Assembly (NCBI GenBank): GCA_900544405.1
Contig: UQVA01000001.1
Location: 62,001-126,000 of the forward strand
DNA from: an uncultured Eubacteriales bacterium
Lineage (GTDB): Bacteria > Bacillota > Clostridia > Oscillospirales > Oscillospiraceae
Length of the DNA: 64,000 nt
Direction: 5' to 3'
Each line of letters opens with the position of its first letter. Position 1 is the stretch's first letter. The translations under genes and the position numbers were made by a program. The notes beneath the pieces are model-generated. The model ran no database searches. It was not told the DNA's origin and saw only the letters and a program-made list of their open reading frames with translations. This document shows positions 1 through 7,784 of this stretch, in pieces.

Positions 1-833
1 ATGCGGTGACCCAGAATCAGGCTGCCGGTGTCCTCGGCGGTGGCGATGCCGTAGACCACCTGTCCGTCCTCGGATACGATGTACATTCTCGTCCCCAGAG
101 GAATGACCTCCGGGTCCACGGCAATCTCGCCGTAGCGGGCCTGGGTGCCGGTGGCGGTGATGCCGTCGCTTTCGGGCCAGCCGTCCAGAGAATAGGCGGT
201 GGCCAGCACGGTAATGGCCTGGCTGTAGGTCAGGACCTCCCCGGTGGGAGTGGTAATGGTGCCGCCTTCGATGACCGGGGTACCCTCGGTGGGAGCGGCA
301 GCGGAGCCGGTGCCGCGGGCAATGACCTCGTCCACGGGATGAACGGTGACGGTCCGGTCCAGAATGGTCCGGCCGGTCTCTACGCCCTCCTGATAGCTGA
401 CGCTGGCGGTGCAGCGCATCTGACCGTCGGATCCGACGGTCAGTACCTGCTCCTCGCCCTCGTCCAGCCAAGACGCCTCGCAATAGGTAATGTTGTGGGG
501 GATGGCCTCGGTATAAACCTCCAGGCGGGTGGCGGTGACGGCAGCGTCTGCGGCTGCACGGGTCACATAGATGTTGGAAACGCCCGCTTCCTGTGCGGTC
601 ACATAGGTGTCCTCCGCACCCAGGGTCAGGCCGGCTTCACCCAGAACGGCATCCGGGTCCGTTGCGTAAGTCATGTGGACCAGGGTCCGGTCGCCGTCGG
701 TAATAACGTAGGTGTTCCGGGCGGAGACCGTCTGGGTCAGAAGCAGAAGGACCAGGATCAGCGGAAGGATCAGGGACAGCGCACGATTCCGGGAAACGGA
801 CAGGGTGCGGTTCCTCAGAGCCAGTTCCTGCAT
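1..833 (-). CDS. 3D/G5-domain cell-wall protein (YabE/Rpf-like), C-terminus cut by window edge
   Basis: The visible 277 residues start at an ATG at 833 preceded by a good GGAGG site. A basic N-terminus and a leucine-rich segment (about residues 18-36, LSLILPLILVLLLL) form a signal anchor. A DUF348-like stretch (about 40-110) follows, then a G5-like region ending in VHPVDEVIARGT. The last part is the start of a 3D domain (VLATAYSLDGW, AVDPEVIPLGTRMYI, AEDTGSLILGHR), a double-psi barrel with conserved Asp residues seen in lytic transglycosylase-like stationary-phase wall enzymes. The inferred role is peptidoglycan remodelling outside the membrane. The gene has its own promoter and a leader of about 100 nt carrying a small GCTGC hairpin. 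The domain reading is firm; whether it is catalytic cannot be judged because the C-terminus is missing. Confidence 0.85.
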   Translation of the reverse strand, partial: MQELALRNRTLSVSRNRALSLILPLILVLLLLTQTVSARNTYVITDGDRTLVHMTYATDPDAVLGEAGLTLGAEDTYVTAQEAGVSNIYVTRAAADAAVTATRLEVYTEAIPHNITYCEASWLDEGEEQVLTVGSDGQMRCTASVSYQEGVETGRTILDRTVTVHPVDEVIARGTGSAAAPTEGTPVIEGGTITTPTGEVLTYSQAITVLATAYSLDGWPESDGITATGTQARYGEIAVDPEVIPLGTRMYIVSEDGQVVYGIATAEDTGSLILGHR

Positions 834-939
834 GGGAGTATGCCTCCTTTCAGAAGTCTAAGTTGTATGCTGAATTTCGACCGGAAACAAGTGGTATCAA
901 ATTGTTACACGGCCTTGCTGCGGGAAGCAGCTTGGGTAC

Positions 940-967
940 ATTATAACAAAAATCAGGAAAAAGTCAA
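940..967 (-). promoter_or_regulatory. Promoter of the 3D/G5 protein gene
   Basis: Read on the minus strand, TTGACT (967-962) is followed after 16 nt by a perfect TATAAT (945-940). The start codon lies about 100 nt downstream. Confidence 0.75.
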
Positions 968-1024
968 GGGTTTTTATTAAAACGCCGGTAAACGACAACT
1001 TTTTGCAAATTATCGCCTCTAAAA

Positions 1025-1128
1025 TTATGTAAACAGAAACCGGGAGAGTACGGTCGAGGGCCCCCGAATTATCCTACATCTTGTAATTTTTGTTACTTCG
1101 TTTACATAAAAGAACGGATTATGTAACC
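1025..1128. promoter_or_regulatory. Cluster of TTATGTAA/TTACATAA palindromic half-sites
   Basis: TTATGTAAAC (1025-1034) has an exact inverted copy, GTTTACATAA (1100-1109). TTATGTAACC (1119-1128) faces the second copy across 9 nt, giving TTACATAA-N9-TTATGTAA. The cluster sits in the roughly 700-bp gap between divergent genes, upstream of the thrS promoter and behind the wall-protein promoter. It looks like a repressor or activator site, but no regulator is identified. Nothing else in 970-1210 resembles a gene. Confidence 0.4.
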
Positions 1129-1215
1129 ACTTCGTCAACCTTTGCAGCGGGTGCGTTATGGTGAACCGGAAGGGGTGTTATGGAAAAACGAAGGGAAAAA
1201 TTTTCGGCCTGCCCC

Positions 1216-1244
1216 TTGACAAAACCGAAGAATCGTGCTAAAGT
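1216..1244 (+). promoter_or_regulatory. thrS promoter
   Basis: TTGACA (1216-1221), a 17-nt spacer, then TAAAGT (1239-1244). Transcription would begin near 1251, just before the T-box leader. Confidence 0.7.
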
Positions 1245-1254
1245 GCATGGCAAG

Positions 1255-1505
1255 AAAAGCGTTGAGGAAGACATGCGTTCCCGGAAAGTTCCGCAGAGAG
1301 AGGTCGGCTGGTGAAAAGACCTTGGAAGTCCTGCCGGGGGCGATACCACTTCGGAGCTGCGGGTCGGAAATGGCCTGCCGGATGCGTCCGTTACAGCGCC
1401 AATGAGTGGCATGGCCGGAAGAATTTTCGGGTATGCAACCAGGGTGGAACCGTGGAATACGAACTTTGTATCCCACCCCTGATTTTTCAGGGGTGGGATT
1501 TTGCC
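1255..1505 (+). promoter_or_regulatory. T-box riboswitch controlling thrS, with its terminator
   Basis: The leader carries the conserved T-box antiterminator sequence AGGGTGGAACCG (about 1441-1452), which pairs with the NCCA end of uncharged tRNA. Stem I is closed by TTCCG/CGGAA and contains AGAGAG. The specifier codon is ACC (1345-1347, Thr), placed immediately before CTTCGGAGCTGC, exactly as in the valS leader of this window. The terminator hairpin TCCCACCCCTG/CAGGGGTGGGA with a short T-run occupies 1471-1503. Uncharged tRNA-Thr should relieve termination and raise synthetase synthesis. Confidence 0.93.
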
Positions 1506-1537
1506 GTCTTGCCCCAAAATAAAAGGAGGCAATTTTT

Positions 1538-3298
1538 ATGTCCGAAGAAAACCTGTACACCTTTGAAAACCCGGAGTACCGCAAGACCTACTGGCATACC
1601 TGCTCCCACATCATGGCCCAGGCCGTGAAGCGGCTGTGGCCGGAGGTCCAGCTGGCCATTGGCCCCGCCATTGACGAGGGCTGGTACTACGACTTTGACG
1701 CTCCCTTCACCTTCACGCCGGAGCATCTGGAAAAGATCGAGGCGGAGATGAAGAAGATCTGCAAGGAGCGCCTGAGCATCGTCCGCAGCGAGAAGCCCCG
1801 GCAGGAGGCCATCGCCTATATGCAGGAGAAGAACGAGCCTTACAAGGTGGAGCTCATCGAGGACCTGCCGGAGGATGCCGTCATTTCCTTCTACACTCAG
1901 GGCGAGTTCACCGACCTGTGCGCCGGCCCCCACCTGGACCACACCGGCCGGGTGAAGCACAATGGCTTCAAGCTGCTGAACACCTGCGGCGCTTACTGGC
2001 GCGGCGACAGCAACCGGAAGATGCTGCAGCGTGTCTATGGCATCGCATTCCCCACCAAGGACGAGTTGGATGCCTACATTACCCGCATTGAAGAGGCCAA
2101 GAAGCGTGACCACCGGAAGCTGGGCAAGGAATTGGGCCTGTTCATGCTCACCGACTACGGCCCCGGTTTCCCGTTCTTCCTGCCCAAGGGCATGGTGCTT
2201 CGCAACACCCTGATCGACTACTGGCGTCAGGTCCACAAGAAGTATGGCTATGTGGAGGTCTCTACCCCCATGATCCTGAACCGTACCCTGTGGGAGCAGT
2301 CCGGCCATTGGGACCATTACAAGAACAATATGTACACCACTGTCATTGACGGCCAGGATTTTGCCATTAAGCCCATGAACTGCCCCGGCGGTATGCTGGT
2401 GTACGCCTCTGAGCCGCACTCCTACCGTGACCTGCCCCTGCGAGTCGGCGAACTGGGTCTGGTACACCGCCATGAGTTGAGCGGCGCCCTTCACGGCTTG
2501 TTCCGTGTCCGCTGCTTCACGCAGGATGATGCCCACATCTTCATGACCAAGGAGCAGATGGAGACCGAAATTCAGAACGTTGTGAAGCTTTTTGACGAGG
2601 TTTACTCCGTGTTCGGCCTGAAATACACCATTGAACTGTCCACTATGCCTGAGGACCACATCGGTACCGTTGAGGAGTGGGAGTTCAACCAGGACATCCT
2701 GAAAAAGGCCATTACCGCCATGGGCAAGGATTTCGTCATCAACGAAGGTGACGGTGCTTTCTATGGCCCCAAGCTAGACTTCCACATTGAGGACTGTCTG
2801 GGCCGTACCTGGCAGTGCGGTACGATCCAGCTGGATTCTCAGTTGCCTGAGCGGTTCAATCTGGAGTATATCGGTGAGGACGGCCTGAAGCATCGCCCGG
2901 TTATGATCCATCGGGTGGTCTTTGGCTCCATTGAGCGGTTTATCGGCGTGATCACCGAGCATTTTGCCGGTGCATTCCCCCTGTGGCTGTCTCCTGTGCA
3001 AGTAAAGGTTTTGCCTGTTACCGAGCGTGCCCACGAGTATGCCAACCAAATCGCAGCCAAGCTGGATGAAGCGGGCATCCGTGCCGAGAGCGACCTGCGC
3101 AGCGAGAAGCTGGGCTACAAGATCCGGGAGGCCCAGATGCAGAAGATCCCCTATATGCTGGTCGTGGGCGACCGGGATATAGAGAACGGCACCGTGTCCG
3201 TCCGGACCCGGAAGGGCGACGACCTGGGCGCCATGACCCCGGATGCTTTCCTGAGCAAGTGCCTGACGGAGATCGCCACCAAGACCAAGGACATCTGA
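1538..3298 (+). CDS. thrS: Threonyl-tRNA synthetase lacking the N-terminal TGS domain
   Basis: This class II synthetase (586 aa) charges tRNA-Thr. The protein opens directly in the editing/N2 domain: HTCSHIMAQAV near residue 21 and CAGPHLDHTG near 128 supply the HxxxH and cysteine elements. The catalytic core follows (motif 2 HRHELSGALHGLFRVRCF; zinc-site region NCPGGM), then the C-terminal anticodon-binding domain (VKVLPVTERAHEYA). Most bacterial ThrRS proteins are about 640 aa because of an N-terminal TGS domain. That domain is absent here and cannot lie upstream, since the T-box terminator ends only 35 nt before the ATG. The ribosome site AAAGGAGG fixes the start. The gene is monocistronic, under T-box control and followed by a strong terminator. 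Confidence 0.97.
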   Translation: MSEENLYTFENPEYRKTYWHTCSHIMAQAVKRLWPEVQLAIGPAIDEGWYYDFDAPFTFTPEHLEKIEAEMKKICKERLSIVRSEKPRQEAIAYMQEKNEPYKVELIEDLPEDAVISFYTQGEFTDLCAGPHLDHTGRVKHNGFKLLNTCGAYWRGDSNRKMLQRVYGIAFPTKDELDAYITRIEEAKKRDHRKLGKELGLFMLTDYGPGFPFFLPKGMVLRNTLIDYWRQVHKKYGYVEVSTPMILNRTLWEQSGHWDHYKNNMYTTVIDGQDFAIKPMNCPGGMLVYASEPHSYRDLPLRVGELGLVHRHELSGALHGLFRVRCFTQDDAHIFMTKEQMETEIQNVVKLFDEVYSVFGLKYTIELSTMPEDHIGTVEEWEFNQDILKKAITAMGKDFVINEGDGAFYGPKLDFHIEDCLGRTWQCGTIQLDSQLPERFNLEYIGEDGLKHRPVMIHRVVFGSIERFIGVITEHFAGAFPLWLSPVQVKVLPVTERAHEYANQIAAKLDEAGIRAESDLRSEKLGYKIREAQMQKIPYMLVVGDRDIENGTVSVRTRKGDDLGAMTPDAFLSKCLTEIATKTKDI

Positions 3299-3304
3299 TA
3301 ACAC

Positions 3305-3341
3305 AACCCCCCACTGTTCTTCGGAACAGCGGGGGGTTCTT
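3305..3341 (+). terminator. thrS terminator
   Basis: AACCCCCC-a-CTGTTC, loop TTCG, then GAACAG-c-GGGGGGTT and TCTT. This strong intrinsic terminator lies 6 nt after the stop codon. An ATG follows the T-run directly at 3342 but opens only a frame antisense to the ABC ATPase. Confidence 0.9.
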
Positions 3342-3343
3342 AT

Positions 3344-3378
3344 GAAAAAGCCTGCTTTCCGGCTGGAAAACAGGCTTT
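3344..3378 (-). terminator. Terminator of the amino acid ABC transporter operon
   Basis: Inverted arms AAAGCCTG (3347-3354) and CAGGCTTT (3371-3378), with T-runs on both strands. It lies just beyond the ATPase stop codon and can work in both directions. Confidence 0.75.
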
Positions 3379-3382
3379 CTTT

Positions 3383-4159
3383 TTATAGAACTTTGGAGAG
3401 GAAATCCTGCAGCCGGGGGTGCTGGGGATGCTCGAAAATGTCCTCCGGGGTGCCTTCTTCCAGCAGCTTGCCGTCGGCCATGAACAGCACCCGGTTGCCC
3501 ACTTCTCTGGCAAAGCCCATTTCGTGGGTCACGACCACCATGGTCATGCCGGTCTGGGCCAGCTCCTTCATGACTTCCAGCACCTCGCCCACCATTTCCG
3601 GGTCCAGGGCGGAGGTAGGCTCGTCAAAAAGCATGACCTCAGGCTCCATCATCAACGCCCGGACGATGGCCACCCGCTGCTTCTGTCCGCCGGAAAGCTG
3701 GATGGGATAGGCGTTGGCCCGGTCCTCCAGACCCACCCGCTTGAGGAGGCCCAGGGCCTTTTCCGTGGCCTCCGCTTTGGACATTCCCTTGACCTTCATG
3801 GGGGCCAGGATCATGTTGTCCAGAATGGTCTTGTGGGGGAACAGGTTGAAATGCTGGAATACCATGCCCATTTTCTGCCGCAGGGTGTTGATGTCCACTT
3901 TTTTCTTTTTGCCGTCCTCACCAACGTAATATTTCTTGGTGATGTCCACGCCTTCGAAGAAAATTTCGCCTTTGCTGGGGGTCTCCAGCAGGTTCAGGCT
4001 CCGCAGGAGGGTGGATTTGCCGGAGCCGGAGGGCCCGATGATGACCACCACGTCGCCGGGGTGGATGTCCACGCTGACGCCGTCGAGAGCATGGAGGGCG
4101 CCATTATTATAGTGCTTTTCCAGGTTCTGGACCTGGATCAGATTACCGGTTGTCGCCAC
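3383..4159 (-). CDS. Polar amino acid ABC transporter ATP-binding protein (GlnQ/HisP type)
   Basis: The 258-aa cytoplasmic ATPase energises uptake of a polar amino acid. It has Walker A GPSGSGKST, the Q-loop in GMVFQHFNLFPH, the signature LSGGQKQRVAI, Walker B VMLFDEPTSALDP and the switch His in VVTHEMGFA. I choose the GTG at 4159: AGGAAG lies a suitable distance upstream, and the reading frame overlaps the last codons of the permease, implying translational coupling. An upstream ATG at 4186 would add nine residues with no site of its own. It is the last gene of a three-gene operon (binding protein, permease, ATPase). Substrate specificity cannot be told from the ATPase. Confidence 0.93.
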   Translation of the reverse strand: MATTGNLIQVQNLEKHYNNGALHALDGVSVDIHPGDVVVIIGPSGSGKSTLLRSLNLLETPSKGEIFFEGVDITKKYYVGEDGKKKKVDINTLRQKMGMVFQHFNLFPHKTILDNMILAPMKVKGMSKAEATEKALGLLKRVGLEDRANAYPIQLSGGQKQRVAIVRALMMEPEVMLFDEPTSALDPEMVGEVLEVMKELAQTGMTMVVVTHEMGFAREVGNRVLFMADGKLLEEGTPEDIFEHPQHPRLQDFLSKVL

Positions 4160-4844
4160 GACGCATCTTCCTTTCAAAGTGAGCAATGATCTTGGAGGTG
4201 GGGAAGGTGAGGCAGAAGTACAGGCAGGCTGCGATCACCAGAGGTTCGCCAATGGAGAAGGTGGCGGATTTCACGGAGTTCACGGCGGACATGATTTCCT
4301 GCACGCCGATGGTCCAGCAGATGGAGGACTCTTTGATGATGGTCACGAACTCGTTGGCAATGGAGGGAAGGATATTCTTGATGGCCTGGGGCAGGATGAT
4401 CTCCTTCATGGTCTGCATGGAGGTCATGCCCAGGCTCCGGGCGGCCTCAGTCTGGCCGATGTCGATGCTCTGGATGCCGGAACGGATGATCTCACTCAGG
4501 TAAGCGGCGGAGTTCATGGACAGAGCCAGCACGCCGGGGACGAACCGTTCCAAACGGATGAAGCCGAAAATCTTATAGCTGGGCAGGGACAGACCCGCCA
4601 GCAGCACATAATAGACCAGGAACAGCTGGACCATCATGGGGGTGGCCCGGAAAATCTCCACATAGGCCGTTGCAACAAAGCGCAGGGGGGCGAACCGGCT
4701 CCGACGGATGAGGGTCAGAAGCAGGGCAAAAATGAAGCCGAACAGCACGGTCAGGGCGGAAAGAGCCAGGGTACACACCAGGCCCTGCCAGAACATTTCC
4801 GCATAGCGGAAGGCGGACTGGAATCCTTCAACGGATAGGGACAA
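4143..4844 (-). CDS. Amino acid ABC transporter permease (HisM/GlnP type)
   Basis: This 233-aa membrane protein has about five transmembrane helices and the EAA-type coupling loop typical of the family (TEAARSLGMTSMQTMKEIILPQ, residues about 150-170). It forms the translocation channel with the ATPase encoded downstream. The likely start is TTG at 4844, 8 nt after AAAAGGAG; a longer frame to 4958 would read into the structured element and lacks a ribosome site. The gene overlaps the ATPase start by 17 bp. The 160-bp nested hairpin element lies immediately upstream and separates it from the binding-protein gene, which suggests the two are expressed at different levels. Confidence 0.92.
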   Translation of the reverse strand: MSLSVEGFQSAFRYAEMFWQGLVCTLALSALTVLFGFIFALLLTLIRRSRFAPLRFVATAYVEIFRATPMMVQLFLVYYVLLAGLSLPSYKIFGFIRLERFVPGVLALSMNSAAYLSEIIRSGIQSIDIGQTEAARSLGMTSMQTMKEIILPQAIKNILPSIANEFVTIIKESSICWTIGVQEIMSAVNSVKSATFSIGEPLVIAACLYFCLTFPTSKIIAHFERKMRRGDNR

Positions 4845-4860
4845 AGCAAACACTCCTTTT

Positions 4861-5020
4861 GATACTGATACCTGTGTGAAATTTGAGATTTTACACAGGT
4901 CTTTTGAAGCATCCGAGAGCTGCGCAAAGCGCAGTTGATGCTTCAAAAGCCGTCTCATACGAAATCTACGCCGCTGCGGCGGCTATGAAAACAGAAATGT
5001 TTTCATCAGATTTCAGTATC
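4861..5020. other. 160-bp nested multi-hairpin (multibranch palindromic) element
   Basis: The element is bounded by GATACTGA (4861-4868) and TCAGTATC (5013-5020), an 8-bp closing stem. Inside are several independent helices. ACCTGTGTGAAAT/ATTTTACACAGGT pairs 4870-4882 with 4888-4900 (12 of 13). CTTTTGAAGCATC/GATGCTTCAAAAG pairs 4901-4913 with 4937-4949 (13 of 13) and encloses CTGCGC-AAA-GCGCAG (4920-4934). GAAATCT/AGATTTC pairs 4961-4967 with 5008-5014 and encloses a GCCGC hairpin and TGAAAACA-GAAA-TGTTTTCA (4986-5005). It begins right after the permease ribosome site and lies between two operon genes. It could be a structured RNA in the mRNA or a MITE-like mobile palindrome. I see no second copy in the window. 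Confidence 0.85.
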
Positions 5021-5067
5021 GCACAGCAGACCCCCAGAAGGGGGTTCCTTCCGGGGATACGGGTTTT

Positions 5068-5964
5068 TTAACCTTCGGTGGGGACTGCGCCGTCCTCGCC
5101 CAGCAGACCTTCGTAGGTGTTGCCAGCGGCGGTCTCGTTGGCGTCGGCTATGAACTGGGCCAGGGAGCCGTCGTCGATGGCGGCCTTGATGGCCAGGTTC
5201 ACGGCGGCCTGCAGGGGAGCGTTGGACTTGTTCACGCCGACCACGTTGCCGGCGGCCTCATAAGGCACGTCCATAGCAACGTACAGGTCCGGGTAGTTCT
5301 TGGCGTAGGACTCGGCCACAATAGTTTCCACATAAGCGCCGTCCAGCTTGCCGTTCAGGACCTCGGCGATGATGTCTGTGACCTTGCTCAGCTCCACGAT
5401 GTCGGCATCCGGGGAGTTGGTCTTTGCCAGCTTGGCCTGGATGGAACCCACCTGCGCGCCGATTTGATATTCGGCTTTGTTGGTGTCCTCAATGGCGGTG
5501 AACTTATCCTTGTTGGCCTGAGTGGTTACGAAGCACTGGGTGCCGGTGTAGTAAATGTCGGAGAAGAGCATGGACTTTTCCCGCTCCGGGTCCGGGGAGT
5601 AGCCGGCCATACCGATGTCAGCCTTACCGGTGCTCAGCTCGGTGATGGTGCCGTCGAAGTCCATGGGGATGATCTCCAGCTCCAGACCCAGAAAATCGGC
5701 GATGTAATGGGCCAAGGCAATGTCGAAGCCTGCCAGGGTGGGCTTGTTGTTCTCGCCCAGAGCGTAGAATTCATAGGGGGCAAAGTCCGGGCTGGTGACC
5801 ATGGTCAGCTTGCCGGAGGTGATGGTCTTGATGAGGGGCTTGAGTTCCTCAATGGTCATGGCGGAATAGTCGGTGGCGTCGGCATCCTGCTTCTGGGAGG
5901 CGCATCCTGCGAATACGCTCAGCATCAGGACGGCGGAAAGAATCAGGCACATCAGTTTTTTCAT
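5068..5964 (-). CDS. Amino acid ABC transporter substrate-binding lipoprotein
   Basis: The 298-aa protein has a lipoprotein signal peptide ending in the lipobox LSVFAGC (Cys21), so it should be anchored outside the membrane. The rest is a family 3 periplasmic-binding fold: FAPYEFYALGENNKPTLAGFDIALA, then the FDGTITELSTGKADIGMAG motif and a second lobe with VGSIQAKLA. It captures a polar amino acid for the permease and ATPase encoded next. It is the first gene of the operon, with a near-perfect promoter upstream and the multibranch element downstream. The exact ligand is unknown. Confidence 0.95.
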   Translation of the reverse strand: MKKLMCLILSAVLMLSVFAGCASQKQDADATDYSAMTIEELKPLIKTITSGKLTMVTSPDFAPYEFYALGENNKPTLAGFDIALAHYIADFLGLELEIIPMDFDGTITELSTGKADIGMAGYSPDPEREKSMLFSDIYYTGTQCFVTTQANKDKFTAIEDTNKAEYQIGAQVGSIQAKLAKTNSPDADIVELSKVTDIIAEVLNGKLDGAYVETIVAESYAKNYPDLYVAMDVPYEAAGNVVGVNKSNAPLQAAVNLAIKAAIDDGSLAQFIADANETAAGNTYEGLLGEDGAVPTEG

Positions 5965-6013
5965 TTTTATTACTCCTTTTCCCGTCCCTTGGGGCGGTGT
6001 TCTTTATGGACGT

Positions 6014-6042
6014 ATTATAGCCTGAATATTATGCAATGTCAA
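6014..6042 (-). promoter_or_regulatory. Promoter of the amino acid ABC transporter operon
   Basis: TTGACA (6042-6037), a 17-nt spacer and TATAAT (6019-6014): a full consensus sigma-A promoter about 50 nt before the binding-protein start. The rest of the 5965-6289 gap is AT-rich and shows no gene. Confidence 0.88.
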
Positions 6043-6227
6043 GCGGATAAAAATACGAAGCGTTTGAAAATATTCCCTGCCGTCTTGTGATAATTACCCA
6101 AAAATATGCAGAAAATCGCCGTATAACGGAATAACGCCAAGAAATATTCCGATATGCAGTGAATAATATACATGAATCCTTGAATAGAGAAATGACGGAA
6201 TTTTACCCGGGAAATAACAAAAATAAC

Positions 6228-6256
6228 TTGCTTTTCCCGGGTGGCTCTGATATGAT
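6228..6256 (+). promoter_or_regulatory. Promoter of the MBOAT/DHHW operon
   Basis: TTGCTT (6228-6233), 17 nt, TATGAT (6251-6256), about 34 nt before the MBOAT start. Confidence 0.65.
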
Positions 6257-6289
6257 TTACATAATGTAAGGGCGAGGGGGACCGGGCCG

Positions 6290-7768
6290 ATGGAGTTTGC
6301 GAATCTGACGTTTCTGTACCTGTTTTTACCGGCGGCGGTGCTGGTGTATTATCTGCTTCCGGGTATCGGAAGAAAGAATACGGCGCTGCTGGTATTCAGC
6401 CTTCTGTTCTATGCCATGGGGCAGCCGCTGTACCTGCCGCTGCTGGTACTGCTGAGCTATGCCAACTTCCGGCTGGGACTCCGCACGGAGCCGGGGAAGA
6501 AGGGCGTTCTTATTGGAGCGCTGGTGCTGAATATCGGCGTGCTGGCGGTGTTCAAGTATCTGGATTTCTTCCTGAGCATCTTCGGCATCACCGCCGGGGA
6601 TGGTGGGGTGCTGGTGAATCTGCTGGGGACCTGGACCGAGGCCCTGAACAAGCTGGGATTCTCCTTCACGAAGCCCACGACCGCCTTGCCCATCGGGCTT
6701 TCCTTCTATACGTTCCAGGTCATTTCCTATTTTCTGGATCTGTCCCGGGGAAAATGCGCTCCGGAGACCCAATTCCGGGAATATCTCCTCTATCTGACCC
6801 TGTTCCCCAAGATGACCCAGGGACCCATCACCCGCTACGCTGGGATCCAGAGGAGTCTCCGGGAGCGGAAGGTGAATTACGCCCTGACCTACCGGGGCGC
6901 TCAGCGGTTTGCCGTGGGCCTTGCCAAAAAAGTGCTGCTGGCAGACTACGCCGGGCGGGTCATTTCAGATCTGGCGGTGTCCCGGTCTGACGGGAATCTG
7001 GTGGGTGCCTGGTTCAGCGCGGTGCTGTTCTTCTATCAAATCTATTTCGACTTTTCCGGCTATACGGATATGGCCGTGGGGCTGGGCATGGTGTTCGGCT
7101 TCCGGCTGCCGGAGAATTTCGACTTGCCTTACACGTCTACATCTATCACGGAATTCTGGCGGCGGTGGCATATGACCCTGGGGGCCTTCTTCCGGGACTA
7201 TGTGTATATCCCCTTGGGCGGCAACCGGAAGGGGCTGGCCCGGCAAATCGGCAATATGCTGGTGGTCTGGCTTCTGACGGGCCTGTGGCATGGGGCCGGG
7301 TGGACCTTCCTGCTGTGGGGGCTGTACTTCTTTGTGCTGCTTACCATTGAGAAGACCTTCCGGGAGACGCTGGACCGGTGGCCGGTGCTGCTGCGCCGCT
7401 TCGTGACCACCCTGCTGGTGCTGATGGGCTGGGTGATTTTCTCCCATACCACGCTGTCCGGCCTGGGGACGGCCCTGGGGGCCATGATCGGCCTGCACGG
7501 GACCTGGGCGCCGGGCTTGGGAACCCGGCTTATGAACAGCCTGCCGCTGCTCATCGTCTGCGCCCTGGGGGCTACGTCCCTGCCTCAGCGCATCGCCGTG
7601 GGCTTCCGGAACGTGACCGCCGGACGGGGCAGGAATAGGAACGCCGTGACGGTGGGGCGGGTGGCGTACCTGATCGTCAGCTTTGCGTTCCTGGTGGTGC
7701 TGCTGTGGCTTTGCACCGTTTCTCTGGTGGGAGCGTCCAGCGCACCGTCCATTTATGCGAATTTCTAA
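6290..7768 (+). CDS. MBOAT-family O-acyltransferase (AlgI/DltB-like)
   Basis: The 492-aa protein is a polytopic membrane O-acyltransferase. The N-terminal FLYLFLPAAVLVYYLLP is typical of AlgI proteins. YFDFSGYTDMAVGLGMVFGF and the SITEFWRRWHMTLGAFFRDYVYIPLGG block carry family signatures. The proposed catalytic His lies in LLTGLWHGAGWTFLLWG (about residue 330). Family members pass acetyl groups across the membrane to sugars of the wall or exopolysaccharide. The gene is followed 16 nt later by a DHHW/AlgX-like gene, which normally completes the transfer outside the cell. The acceptor polymer is not identifiable, and no dlt or alginate genes are nearby. Confidence 0.93.
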   Translation: MEFANLTFLYLFLPAAVLVYYLLPGIGRKNTALLVFSLLFYAMGQPLYLPLLVLLSYANFRLGLRTEPGKKGVLIGALVLNIGVLAVFKYLDFFLSIFGITAGDGGVLVNLLGTWTEALNKLGFSFTKPTTALPIGLSFYTFQVISYFLDLSRGKCAPETQFREYLLYLTLFPKMTQGPITRYAGIQRSLRERKVNYALTYRGAQRFAVGLAKKVLLADYAGRVISDLAVSRSDGNLVGAWFSAVLFFYQIYFDFSGYTDMAVGLGMVFGFRLPENFDLPYTSTSITEFWRRWHMTLGAFFRDYVYIPLGGNRKGLARQIGNMLVVWLLTGLWHGAGWTFLLWGLYFFVLLTIEKTFRETLDRWPVLLRRFVTTLLVLMGWVIFSHTTLSGLGTALGAMIGLHGTWAPGLGTRLMNSLPLLIVCALGATSLPQRIAVGFRNVTAGRGRNRNAVTVGRVAYLIVSFAFLVVLLWLCTVSLVGASSAPSIYANF

Positions 7769-7784
7769 AGGGGAGGTCGGGAAT

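Noticed and set aside
1119..1628. Several overlapping frames in the thrS leader
   Set aside because: They overlie the T-box riboswitch and terminator, whose structure explains the sequence.
3342..3710. A 122-codon frame starting right after the thrS terminator
   Set aside because: It is fully antisense to the ABC ATPase and its sequence is Ser/Arg-rich noise.
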